From the NCBI GenBank assembly GCA_002314835.1, contig DCHM01000048.1, positions 18,735 through 54,828 of the forward strand: a stretch of 36,094 nt of DNA, written 5' to 3'. The position numbers and the translations under genes are program-made. The stretch comes from Clostridiales bacterium UBA1752 (GTDB lineage Bacteria > Bacillota > Clostridia > Oscillospirales > CAG-382). Positions 1 through 7,360 of this stretch are shown here, in pieces (within the stretch, counting starts at the first letter, position 1; the number at the start of each line of letters is the position of its first letter). The notes beneath the pieces were generated by a model. That model was not told the origin of the DNA. It was given only the letters and a program-made list of their open reading frames with translations, and searched no databases.

Positions 1-1187
1 GTAGTCGAAACGCTGCCGGAAGCTATGTACTTGTCGTTATATGCGGCTGCTAGTGTGTTAAAGTCTTCCTTAACTGCATTCAGCTGATCTGAAACTGTCT
101 GCAGGTCGAGCTTGAGAGTGGTGTAATTGAGAGTGTTGCTCTTTTCTTCGCTCGTTATTTCTTCCAAGCGGTTGGTGTAGTCGAATATTTTAGCATTGAT
201 GTCAGCGATACTGCTTTCGAGGGCAACCTTTCTCGCTACCATAGCGTCGTAGGTCTCGCCGGAGGTGCTGCCTACCTTAATGATAGTGTCACCGGAAGGA
301 ATGTAGAGCGTAGAGTCACGCTCGTAGTTGTCAACGAGGTCTGAAATATACTCGAGCGTAGCCTTTTGGTCGTTTAAGCTGTAATTGAGCTTGATGATAG
401 AATACTCGTATTTGTTGATAAGTGCCTCAACGTCGGTGGTCAGAGCGTTCATTGTGATGTTGACGTCGATTTTATTCATGTAGGTGTCGATGATGGACTG
501 GCACTTGAGTGAAATGTCCTGGAACGATACTCCGTTGCTTGTAAACGAGGGCTTTAACTCGTAAGCTTCGTCACAGTACTGTTTAATGAGCGAAATCTTG
601 GACATCAGTATCTCGACTTGCTGTACGTAGTCGTAGCCGTAAACGTCGAGGTTTGTGGCGAGCAGGTCAAAGTCGTAGGACTTGGAATACTCTTTGATAA
701 AGTAATTGTAATAGGTCGAAACCAATGTGTCGAGCAGCTTGGTAAGGTCGCCCTTGGAAATGCGAGAATCAAAATAATTGTAGAGGACGACGTTATACTT
801 TGTGGGATAATAGTTTTTGCTTACAAGTTCCTTTGTGTCTTCGGCTCTCAAAACAGAGTCGTAATCCATAAGGGTTTTAACGATGTCTTTGGGATAATAG
901 CCCTGGACGGCTACAGATCTCATTATTTCGGACACCGCGTATTTGTCCTGCCAGCCGAGCGTCTGCAGAGCCGAGGTGACGATTTGCTCGGTTACGATAG
1001 ACGAGCCGTCAAACGTGGTGCCGTTGGGGTCAAGACCTTTGGCTGCACCGTCGTACAAAAACTCGATGGTGGCGCTTGCAGAGGTGGGATCGGGATTAAC
1101 GGCGGTGTAATCAACTATCGCCCATACGAGACCGACGATAATCGCAATGACTATCAGTATAATGGATAACTTTGTTTTGGCTTTCAT
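1..1187 (-). CDS. Wzz-like chain-length determinant protein, partial (3' end outside window)
   Basis: Translating the minus strand from the ATG at 1187 gives an open frame to the window edge (about 395 codons); the C-terminus is missing. It starts with a short basic stretch and one membrane segment (about residues 7-25), followed by a motif block (IEFLYDGAAKGLDPNGTTF) typical of the first extracytoplasmic part of Wzz-type polysaccharide co-polymerases, then a long helical, coiled-coil-prone region. A similar block occurs in the gene just upstream (VTFAYEAAYSGQAPDGS), so the two are paralogues. An AAAGGACGG ribosome site precedes the ATG, 18 bases after the upstream stop, so the two are co-transcribed. 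Family knowledge: such proteins set polymer length in capsule or exopolysaccharide synthesis. No kinase domain is visible in the part present. Assignment to the broad Wzz class is fairly secure; the exact polymer is unknown. Confidence 0.7.
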   Translation of the reverse strand, partial: MKAKTKLSIILIVIAIIVGLVWAIVDYTAVNPDPTSASATIEFLYDGAAKGLDPNGTTFDGSSIVTEQIVTSALQTLGWQDKYAVSEIMRSVAVQGYYPKDIVKTLMDYDSVLRAEDTKELVSKNYYPTKYNVVLYNYFDSRISKGDLTKLLDTLVSTYYNYFIKEYSKSYDFDLLATNLDVYGYDYVQQVEILMSKISLIKQYCDEAYELKPSFTSNGVSFQDISLKCQSIIDTYMNKIDVNITMNALTTDVEALINKYEYSIIKLNYSLNDQKATLEYISDLVDNYERDSTLYIPSGDTIIKVGSTSGETYDAMVARKVALESSIADINAKIFDYTNRLEEITSEEKSNTLNYTTLKLDLQTVSDQLNAVKEDFNTLAAAYNDKYIASGSVST

Positions 1188-1205
1188 CGCTTTTACCGTC
1201 CTTTC

Positions 1206-2702
1206 TTATTCTTCTTCCGCGGGGTGACGCTCTTTGCCGCTCTTTTTAATTTCCATAACCACAGCGTCGCATACCCAAATGACAAAGCCGACAAACAGAC
1301 CTGCTATTGCGCCGATAAGTATATTCTTAACGTTGTCCATAAGCGATTTGCCCTCTTCCATGGTAACGAGTGCGGAAACGCGTGAATTGCGGTAATAATC
1401 GGTTTCAAACAGTTCGGCGGAATGCGATGAAATGAGGTTGTAGAGCGTAACCGATTCGTTATAAAGCTTTGTAATATTGGTAAGAGTGTTATTATCTGCC
1501 GTCTTGGGGTTTGACTCTTCGTACCACCGAATGATGTCGTTGTATTGGTTAATAAGCTGAGTGAGGCTTGCGGCTTCTGCATATTGTCCCATAAGGCTCA
1601 AAAGCAGGTTGTTGTAGTAGTCGGTGGTCAGCTGGCTCGACTGAGCTGTCTGGTCTTCGGTTGACATTATGACGAGCTGCTCGTTTTTGTATTTTTCTAT
1701 CGCCTGCTTGATGGAGGCTATCTGCTCTTCGGCAGTGTTTAGCTTGAGCTCTGCGTCGTGAATCTTATATTCGTATGTAGTAACCAAGGTGGAGAACTCT
1801 TTGGTATAATGGCTAAAGAGCACTACCGAATACAGAGGATCTGCGCTTACCGAAATCTTGGTGTCAACCATTTCCTTGAGGTCGCCGAAAGAAAAGCCGT
1901 CGGATGCGGATCTGAAATCGGGGTAGCTTGCCTGCTTTGCGGCGCAATACTCGCTGAGGTCGCTAAGAGCAGACGAAATCTGTGAAACGTAATCAAGGTA
2001 GTCGAGGTTGTCAAATGAAACCGTGGAAAGCGTATTGGCAGGGAGTCTGCTCATCGAATAAGTGTCAAAAAAGTATTCGTCGTATGCAGATGTGATGGCT
2101 TCGAGTAGGATTCTCAGTTCGTTATTAGGGAGAATCGTCTTTGCTTTGCCAAAAGAGTTTGCCAGCGTGACGATATATCTGTTGCCGTAAACGAGTTGAA
2201 TCTCGGACGCCGCCTTATAATAATTTGCGTCGGTCGGGTCGAGCTCTGCGAGCAACTCGAGCTGACGCTTGGTTTCGTCGGTCAGCACGCCTTGAATGGA
2301 GATGTTGTTTGCAAGGTCACTGATTTCTATACCGGCGGAAAGGTTTACCGTCTTTAGAGCATTTGTCAAAACGTAAGAGGACTTAATCTCGTTTACGTTG
2401 AGAGCACTGCCGTCGGGAGCCTGTCCCGAGTAAGCTGCCTCGTACGCAAAGGTGACGAGAGCCACGGCGTTTGGCTGTGTCTTTGTGACCTGATACATTA
2501 TCAGAGGCACTATTGCGCCTACGATAAAGCAGATAGCGAGCACGAGAGCGTATATTTTCTTTTTGCTCGCCATAAACTTAAGAACTTCGGCGAGGTCGAT
2601 AGTATTTTCGACTTCGGGCTGCTTTTGTTCTTTTTTGATAAACAGCTCTACCTGCTGCTTGCCGTCAGGACCGTTTAACAAAGCGTTTTGTTTTTCTGAC
2701 AT
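1206..2702 (-). CDS. Wzz-like polysaccharide chain-length determinant protein
   Basis: 498 residues from the ATG at 2702. The frame stays open for 31 more codons upstream, but GGAGGTACAA sits directly before this ATG and the upstream residues look non-coding, so the shorter start is chosen. The protein has a charged cytoplasmic N-terminus, a first membrane segment (about residues 49-71), a Wzz-like extracytoplasmic block with a YxxxxxGxxPDG motif, a long helical middle, and a second membrane segment near the C-terminus (NILIGAIAGLFVGFVIWVCD) followed by a basic tail. This two-membrane-segment layout is the classical co-polymerase topology. It leads a unit with the next gene and has its own promoter at 2786-2814. 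It probably modulates surface polysaccharide length; the rest of the cluster must lie left of the window. Confidence 0.72.
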   Translation of the reverse strand: MSEKQNALLNGPDGKQQVELFIKKEQKQPEVENTIDLAEVLKFMASKKKIYALVLAICFIVGAIVPLIMYQVTKTQPNAVALVTFAYEAAYSGQAPDGSALNVNEIKSSYVLTNALKTVNLSAGIEISDLANNISIQGVLTDETKRQLELLAELDPTDANYYKAASEIQLVYGNRYIVTLANSFGKAKTILPNNELRILLEAITSAYDEYFFDTYSMSRLPANTLSTVSFDNLDYLDYVSQISSALSDLSEYCAAKQASYPDFRSASDGFSFGDLKEMVDTKISVSADPLYSVVLFSHYTKEFSTLVTTYEYKIHDAELKLNTAEEQIASIKQAIEKYKNEQLVIMSTEDQTAQSSQLTTDYYNNLLLSLMGQYAEAASLTQLINQYNDIIRWYEESNPKTADNNTLTNITKLYNESVTLYNLISSHSAELFETDYYRNSRVSALVTMEEGKSLMDNVKNILIGAIAGLFVGFVIWVCDAVVMEIKKSGKERHPAEEE

Positions 2703-2785
2703 TTGTACCTCCGAATAATGCTCACAAAAGAGCTTTTTAGTGATATTACTGCGCGTTTGCATAGATTTACATAATAATTCATTTA

Positions 2786-2814
2786 ATGTTATCACAAAAC
2801 GCCCTTTGTGTCAA
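2786..2814 (-). promoter_or_regulatory. sigma-A promoter for the Wzz-like pair
   Basis: On the minus strand TTGACA (2809-2814) lies 17 bases from TAACAT (2786-2791), which carries a TG one base upstream (extended -10). The predicted start near 2779 leaves a leader of about 77 bases with a small GCTC/GAGC hairpin before the ribosome site. A second TTGACA lies slightly further upstream. Confidence 0.7.
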
Positions 2815-2835
2815 TAGATAAATGTCAACATATTA

Positions 2836-2872
2836 AATAAAAAGGGCTTTTGCCTTTTTTAGCAAAAGCCCT
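2836..2872 (-). terminator. Rho-independent terminator of the four-gene extracytoplasmic operon
   Basis: AGGGCTTTTGC (2843-2853) pairs perfectly with GCAAAAGCCCT (2862-2872) around an 8-base loop. On the minus strand the stem is followed by TTTTTATTT. It lies 8 bases past the stop codon of the dockerin protein gene. Confidence 0.9.
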
Positions 2873-2880
2873 AATCCAAG

Positions 2881-4842
2881 TTATTTCCTGTCCGTGTCTG
2901 CCGAAACCTGCCATACCGCCTTGGTTGACCACTTGACGCCTTTTTTGATTTGGGTTGCCGTGGTGTCAAATATCGAGAAGTACAGCTTGTTTTCGCCGGT
3001 GTTCATATCCCAAAACTGAGTTTTTAGTGAGGTGTCAAAGTTTTGATGCGCGTCTTCGCCGTAAACCGAGACGTCAAACTTGACCTTGGCACCCGTATAG
3101 CCCGTAATCGTAGCGGACGAGGCGTTTGTTCTGCCGTAAAAAGGTCCCGAATAGTCGCCGTAGCCTACCGTAAGCGAGGTGTACTTTTTATCCGTTCCGT
3201 CGGTCTTGTGGAAGGTGCAAAATCTGCCCTGCGTTTTTGGAACCGCAAACATGCAGGTGTAAGAGTAGGTGAAATATACGTCATTCAGCACTTCACAGTC
3301 GCACTCGAGAGTAATCTTGGTGCCTACGAAATAATAGGTGCGCGTAACGGCGAGATACTGATATTGAGTATCCGAAACTCTGATAACCGATTTTTCGACT
3401 ACCTTGACGCCGTTTGCACCGACGGATACACCGTTTGTGAGATTCAGCTTTTTGCCGGTCGCGATGTCGTAGTACTCTATGCTCTTGAGGTCCTCGCTGC
3501 CGTGGTTGCCGCCCGAGAAGGGGGTGCTGCCTGCAGTCGTGCCTGCGCGGTAAACGTATTCCCAGTCGGTAGAGCCGGCCGCGATTCTGGTGCCGTCGAG
3601 GCTCCACGCGCCGAGGTTAAACATACCCCACGACGACTTATTGAGCGCTATCTCGAGTTTACCTATGTCAGTGTCACAGGTAATGGTGACTTGCGAATCC
3701 GATACCTTTTTTACACTCATCGGATACGTTTCTCTGCGGTGAGAGTCGTCGAGAATCAAGGCTATGCTGTTTTGACCGTTTGCTTCGCGTTTGACTACTA
3801 TATAATCGAGTATGTCGATATCACCGTCGTTGTTGATATCTGCGGCGGCCTTTGCCGTGTCAGTCTGATTACCTATGCCGAGCACGGCTTTTTTTATCTC
3901 TGCGGCATCGTCTGCCGTGATTTTGCCGTCCGAGTTTACGTCACCTGCGAGCACGACGGTGGCTTTGTCACTGCCGAGCTTGACGACGTCGCCAGTAACT
4001 ACCGTTCCGATGGTTTTTTGCTTGCCCGCGGCAGTCCAAACAGTGCAGTCGGTGTGACCGAGCGTCTGCTTAAAATCTGATACGCTGAGGTTTGCTTTTA
4101 CGCCGCAAATCAGCTTTTGACCGCTTGACGTTTTGACGGTATATTCGCCCGAATTATACATCGTCCTGACCGAATTGTAGTCGGGCTTGCTGCCTGCCTT
4201 GACGGCGGTTTTGTCGTAGGGGTTGTTAAAATCCGAATCGGGCAGTCCGATATCCGAGCCGTCGTAAACGTCGTTGCCGTCGTCGTTGTCGCCGATGGTG
4301 CCGGTAAAGACTTCGATTTCAGAACAGAATACAAAGCCTCCGAGCCTGTCGATTTCGACCTTGACGTATCTCGCCGAAAAACCGTTTTTGTCGGTATATT
4401 TTACGTCGGCTTCCTTTGTCTCGGCGCTGACGTTGAGTTTTTCGAGTTTTTTATAGGTTTTTCCGTCACTTGAAATCGAGTAAGTTACTGCCCCGGGATA
4501 GCGTATGCCCCAGCCCGTTTCTTTTTCAAAGTGAGACGAAAGTCTGACTATGCCGCTTTTGACCGAGCCGAGGTCGAGCGTAACGGTAATGGTTGAACCG
4601 CTGTTCCAGGCGACCCAGCAGGTGTCACCCGTGCCGCCGGTCTTGATACCGTCGGTCAGCTCCTTGCCGTCAACCTCGACGTACTTGTTGGCGTTTGGCT
4701 GAGTGTAGGGCTCGGGGGTGTAAGAATATTTGCAGCCCTTGGCTATATTTGTGAGTTTGGTTTCGGTCGCGTTGACGTTCATAGCACATACCGCCGTAGA
4801 AATAGTAATAACAACCAGTAAAAGGGCAAACAGTTTTTTCAT
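2881..4842 (-). CDS. Secreted F5/8-type C (discoidin) and dockerin-repeat protein
   Basis: 653 residues with a signal peptide (MKKLFALLLVVITISTAVCA, then cleavage near VNA-TE). Residues about 32-181 resemble an F5/8-type C (discoidin-like) carbohydrate-binding domain: a WVAW strand, LDLG, and a closing ARYVKVEI...SEIEVF block. Residues about 225-300 form a small beta module, then two dockerin-type calcium repeats (DVNSDGKITADD near 301, DINNDGDIDILD near 335). Residues about 360-653 match the whole ectodomain of the upstream lipoprotein: YVYRAG, GGNHG, YTCMF, DYSGPFY, and WDMNT followed by NKLYF. I do not recognise that domain. The start is one base after the upstream stop, implying translational coupling; GGACGAGGG precedes the ATG. 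It is last in the four-gene operon. A role in binding an extracellular glycan is inferred from the discoidin domain; catalysis is unknown. Confidence 0.75.
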   Translation of the reverse strand: MKKLFALLLVVITISTAVCAMNVNATETKLTNIAKGCKYSYTPEPYTQPNANKYVEVDGKELTDGIKTGGTGDTCWVAWNSGSTITVTLDLGSVKSGIVRLSSHFEKETGWGIRYPGAVTYSISSDGKTYKKLEKLNVSAETKEADVKYTDKNGFSARYVKVEIDRLGGFVFCSEIEVFTGTIGDNDDGNDVYDGSDIGLPDSDFNNPYDKTAVKAGSKPDYNSVRTMYNSGEYTVKTSSGQKLICGVKANLSVSDFKQTLGHTDCTVWTAAGKQKTIGTVVTGDVVKLGSDKATVVLAGDVNSDGKITADDAAEIKKAVLGIGNQTDTAKAAADINNDGDIDILDYIVVKREANGQNSIALILDDSHRRETYPMSVKKVSDSQVTITCDTDIGKLEIALNKSSWGMFNLGAWSLDGTRIAAGSTDWEYVYRAGTTAGSTPFSGGNHGSEDLKSIEYYDIATGKKLNLTNGVSVGANGVKVVEKSVIRVSDTQYQYLAVTRTYYFVGTKITLECDCEVLNDVYFTYSYTCMFAVPKTQGRFCTFHKTDGTDKKYTSLTVGYGDYSGPFYGRTNASSATITGYTGAKVKFDVSVYGEDAHQNFDTSLKTQFWDMNTGENKLYFSIFDTTATQIKKGVKWSTKAVWQVSADTDRK

Positions 4843-4843
4843 A

Positions 4844-5923
4844 TCAGCCCTCGTCCTTTATCAGGAGCCAACTGCAGGACGTGGTAAACTGCGTGCCTGC
4901 CTTAACGAGAGTGGGGGTGTTTTCGTTGTATTTGGTAAAGTAGAGCTTGTTTTGAGACGTGTTCATATCCCAATACATAGTCTTGCTGGCGTTGTTGAAG
5001 TTGTTTGCCGACGTATCGACGGTGCGTATGGTAGCTTCGACTTTGTATTTGTCATCGACGTAGCCGCGCATAACGACGCGGTCGGCGGCATAGCCCTTAT
5101 AGAAGGGGCCGGAATAATCCGACTTGCCGATCTTAGAGGTCTCGCAGGAGCCCAAAAGCTCGGTGCCGCTGTAAAAGTCTGCATACAGACCGTACTCTTT
5201 GCAAATCGGGAACATACAGGTGTAAGACATCCAGTGATAGCAGTCGAGGACGTAGTTGTAATCGCAGTCGAGCAGTATCTGCTCTGCGGTAATCGTGTAT
5301 TTACGGGTTACTTCGGCGTAATAGGTGCCGACGTCGCCCCAGTTGAGGGTAGTCTTTTGGATAACGGTTACGGCGTCACACTCTACGCTCTTTGTTTCGT
5401 CAAAGTTGATGAGCTCGTCGCCGTTATAAAACTCGAGCGAAACGAGCGATTCGTTGCCGTGGTTGCCGCCCGACCATACCCAGCCGCTCGAATCCTTGCC
5501 TGCGCGGTAAACGTACTCCATATCGGTCGAGCCGCCGGTAAAGTCAACTCTGCTGTTTTCGGTAGCGAGCGTCCACGAGCCGAGTATAAACGTGCCCCAC
5601 GACTTTTGGTTAAAGCCGAGCGTGGTTTTTTGGTCGTCAAAAATGTAAGAAGTAAATGTGTATGCCGAATCCGAAGTCTTTTTAACAGTCACTTTGTAGC
5701 CTCCTCTCGGCTGTGTATAGCCGGGGTCTTTTGATTCTTCGATTGATTCTTCTTCCGAAATTTCGGATATTTCGGAAGCCTCGGAAGCGGTGTCGTCCGA
5801 TTCTGCTATGCTTGCGTCTGCAGACTCATCGTTGCTGACGGCAGGCTCTGCGGTGCTGCAGGATGCAAAAACCGCAGTTAAAAGTGTAAGCGCGAGTAAA
5901 ACGGTGATTAGCTTGAGGTTCAT
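4844..5923 (-). CDS. Lipoprotein with the same unrecognised C-terminal domain as its downstream neighbour
   Basis: 359 residues. A lipoprotein signal peptide ends in FASC (Cys22; Phe at -3 is slightly unusual). A very acidic Ser/Glu-rich linker (about residues 30-66) should lift the globular part off the membrane. Residues about 75-359 are paralogous to the C-terminal half of the downstream dockerin protein and share SWGTF, YVYRAG, SGGNHG, YTCMF, SDYSGPFY and WDMNTSQNKLYF. The repeated aromatic and glycine motifs suggest a beta-sandwich of the sugar-binding or hydrolase kind, but no catalytic signature is recognised. AAGGAGATAAACA precedes the ATG. The gap to the preceding gene is 18 bases and to the next gene one base. 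The product is probably an anchored partner of the secreted paralogue; function unknown. Confidence 0.7.
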   Translation of the reverse strand: MNLKLITVLLALTLLTAVFASCSTAEPAVSNDESADASIAESDDTASEASEISEISEEESIEESKDPGYTQPRGGYKVTVKKTSDSAYTFTSYIFDDQKTTLGFNQKSWGTFILGSWTLATENSRVDFTGGSTDMEYVYRAGKDSSGWVWSGGNHGNESLVSLEFYNGDELINFDETKSVECDAVTVIQKTTLNWGDVGTYYAEVTRKYTITAEQILLDCDYNYVLDCYHWMSYTCMFPICKEYGLYADFYSGTELLGSCETSKIGKSDYSGPFYKGYAADRVVMRGYVDDKYKVEATIRTVDTSANNFNNASKTMYWDMNTSQNKLYFTKYNENTPTLVKAGTQFTTSCSWLLIKDEG

Positions 5924-5941
5924 TGTTTATCTCCTTAATTT

Positions 5942-6541
5942 TTAATCAAAAAAACCTTCGGGCAGAGAAATCTCAGTGTCAAAAGATTTTGTGCTTCCGT
6001 AAGTGTAGCCTTCCGGCAGTGCCATGCTGATGCCGGATGATGCAAAATCGGTGACGGTTATGTCGTATTGCATTTCGCCGCCGTCACTGCGCTTGACCGC
6101 GTTTTTGCCGTCAAACCAGATAACCGTATCTCCGTCGTCAAACGACTCGTAATACAGTCTGCCTTCGATGCCGCTCGACTGCGGCGCTCCGTACGAACAA
6201 AGGTTGATGCCTGCGAGTACGTTTTCGCCCTTAGGGGTGTCGCTGACTACCGTGTAGGTCTTATTTATGTTGTCGAGTGAATAAACCTTGTTTCCGTCGT
6301 CTAAGATAGTGGTGTCGTAGCCGTTATACGACATACGCTTGTAGCTGCGTTTGCCGTCGTATGCGTAGGTGTAGGTTATATCGGTCTTGCCGATTGTTTC
6401 GCTGTATTGATAGCAGTAGTACTGTGGGAAATCGCGGTACCAGTCGTCGGTAAGCGATGCGCCCGTGGGGACTGCGGGAGTGACGGCGCACGAGCACAGC
6501 AGACAGCATAGCGCGATAAACAATAGCAATAATCGCTTCAT
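5942..6541 (-). CDS. Small lipoprotein of unknown function
   Basis: 199 residues. The signal peptide carries a clear lipobox (LCSC, Cys18). The mature part is rich in Tyr and beta-strand patterns (ITYTYAYDGKRSYKRMSYNG, then VIWFDGKNAVKR), reminiscent of LolA/LppX-like or DUF4412-like half-barrel lipoproteins; this is only a visual resemblance and no family is claimed. GAGGTACTT precedes the ATG, and the upstream gene stops 7 bases before it, so this is an internal cistron of the same operon. It shares no obvious motif with the two paralogous downstream proteins. It probably acts on the outer face of the membrane. Confidence 0.6.
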   Translation of the reverse strand: MKRLLLLFIALCCLLCSCAVTPAVPTGASLTDDWYRDFPQYYCYQYSETIGKTDITYTYAYDGKRSYKRMSYNGYDTTILDDGNKVYSLDNINKTYTVVSDTPKGENVLAGINLCSYGAPQSSGIEGRLYYESFDDGDTVIWFDGKNAVKRSDGGEMQYDITVTDFASSGISMALPEGYTYGSTKSFDTEISLPEGFFD

Positions 6542-6548
6542 AAGTACC

Positions 6549-7238
6549 TCATTCGTAAAACTTGTAGCTCTCGGGGAAATCTGTCTTTGTCAGCTCGGCT
6601 GTAGGCGCCATCTTGAGCCTCAAATCCGGACTGCTCGCCGTGCGTGAGAGCGTGCAGACCTTGGTTTTGTCGTTGTAAACGATGTCTATGCCAAAGACGT
6701 AGTTTTCAAAGATTTCGATAGGTAGCAAAAAGTCGTCTTCGACGAATATAACAGGTACCGAAAGTCTCGCGGCGGAGCCGTTGACGTAGATAAGCGTGGA
6801 ATTGTGCTTGCAGGTCAGCATGCTTTCGCTCGGGAGGCATATAAGGTTGGCTTTTTGGTCGTCGCCGACTATGCTGATGTCCGCGATTAGGGCTATGGCA
6901 CTGTAAGGCACGTATAGGCCGTAAACGTTGTTTGCACTCGATGACGAGATAGTCGTCTGAGTACTGCCGTTTTTGACAAACTTTAGGCTATAAAGGTTGG
7001 ACGTGTCAGCCGCACTGTTGTAAATGATGTTTACTATGCCGTAAACCGATGCGGACAGCAGCGCAAAAATAAGGAGAAATATAATAAACACCGCGGCAAA
7101 GGCTTCACGGGCTCGCTTTTTACTCTTTTTCAGATTGTGCTTTTTTGATTTGACCTGAGCCGGCTTTTGCTCAAAAGTGACGGTGGCACTCGGCTGTGTT
7201 GACGGCGTTTCGACCATCGGCGTATCTGTTGCGGGCAT
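6549..7238 (-). CDS. Membrane-anchored protein with copper-amine-oxidase-N1-like (stalk) domain
   Basis: 229 residues. The first 48 residues are cytoplasmic and end in a Lys/Arg-rich run (KSKKHNLKKSKKRAREAF). One membrane segment follows (about 49-73, FIIFLLIFALLSASVYGIV). The outside part, about residues 105-205, has the pattern of the Cu_amine_oxidN1 family: IYVNGSAARLSVPVIFVEDD, LLPIEIFENYVFGIDIVYND, then a VCTLSR strand. In Firmicutes this module is a structural or surface-binding domain and does not itself imply amine oxidase activity. The catalytic domains are absent. GAAAGGAGCC precedes the ATG. It is the first gene of the four-gene operon, behind the promoter at 7269-7297. Confidence 0.65.
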   Translation of the reverse strand: MPATDTPMVETPSTQPSATVTFEQKPAQVKSKKHNLKKSKKRAREAFAAVFIIFLLIFALLSASVYGIVNIIYNSAADTSNLYSLKFVKNGSTQTTISSSSANNVYGLYVPYSAIALIADISIVGDDQKANLICLPSESMLTCKHNSTLIYVNGSAARLSVPVIFVEDDFLLPIEIFENYVFGIDIVYNDKTKVCTLSRTASSPDLRLKMAPTAELTKTDFPESYKFYE

Positions 7239-7268
7239 TGCACGGCTCCTTTCGTACTTATTTATTAT

Positions 7269-7297
7269 ATTTTACATCAAACCGCTCAAAAAATCAA
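7269..7297 (-). promoter_or_regulatory. sigma-A promoter of the four-gene extracytoplasmic operon
   Basis: On the minus strand TTGATT (7292-7297) is followed after 17 bases by TAAAAT (7269-7274), with TG two bases before the -10. The same -35/-10 pair with 17-base spacing occurs upstream of birA (27959-27987). Confidence 0.65.
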
Positions 7298-7342
7298 CAC
7301 GTTATAGTGCCTAAATTCACTTATTTTACATAGATTGTTGAT

Positions 7343-7350
7343 AAAGGAGG
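7343..7350 (+). promoter_or_regulatory. Ribosome binding site that fixes a TTG start for the ClpC-like gene
   Basis: AAAGGAGG lies 10 bases upstream of TTG at 7361. The residues after TTG (SKRFAPDARRAITAA) are the conserved Clp N-domain opening, so TTG is the start codon. No convincing plus-strand promoter was identified in 7298-7342. Confidence 0.8.
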
Positions 7351-7360
7351 GTGATAACCA

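Noticed and set aside
618..1169. Plus-strand open frame of 183 codons at the left edge
   Set aside because: Overlaps the Wzz-like partial gene on the other strand; no ribosome site or known motif.
3043..4080. Plus-strand open frame of 345 codons opposite the discoidin/dockerin gene
   Set aside because: Antisense shadow: no ribosome site, no domain, biased residue content; the minus-strand product has a signal peptide and clear domains.
2881..4842. Idea that the dockerin repeats signal a cellulosome locus
   Set aside because: No scaffoldin, no secreted cellulase and only internal dockerin repeats; such repeats also occur in non-cellulosomal surface proteins of Clostridia.
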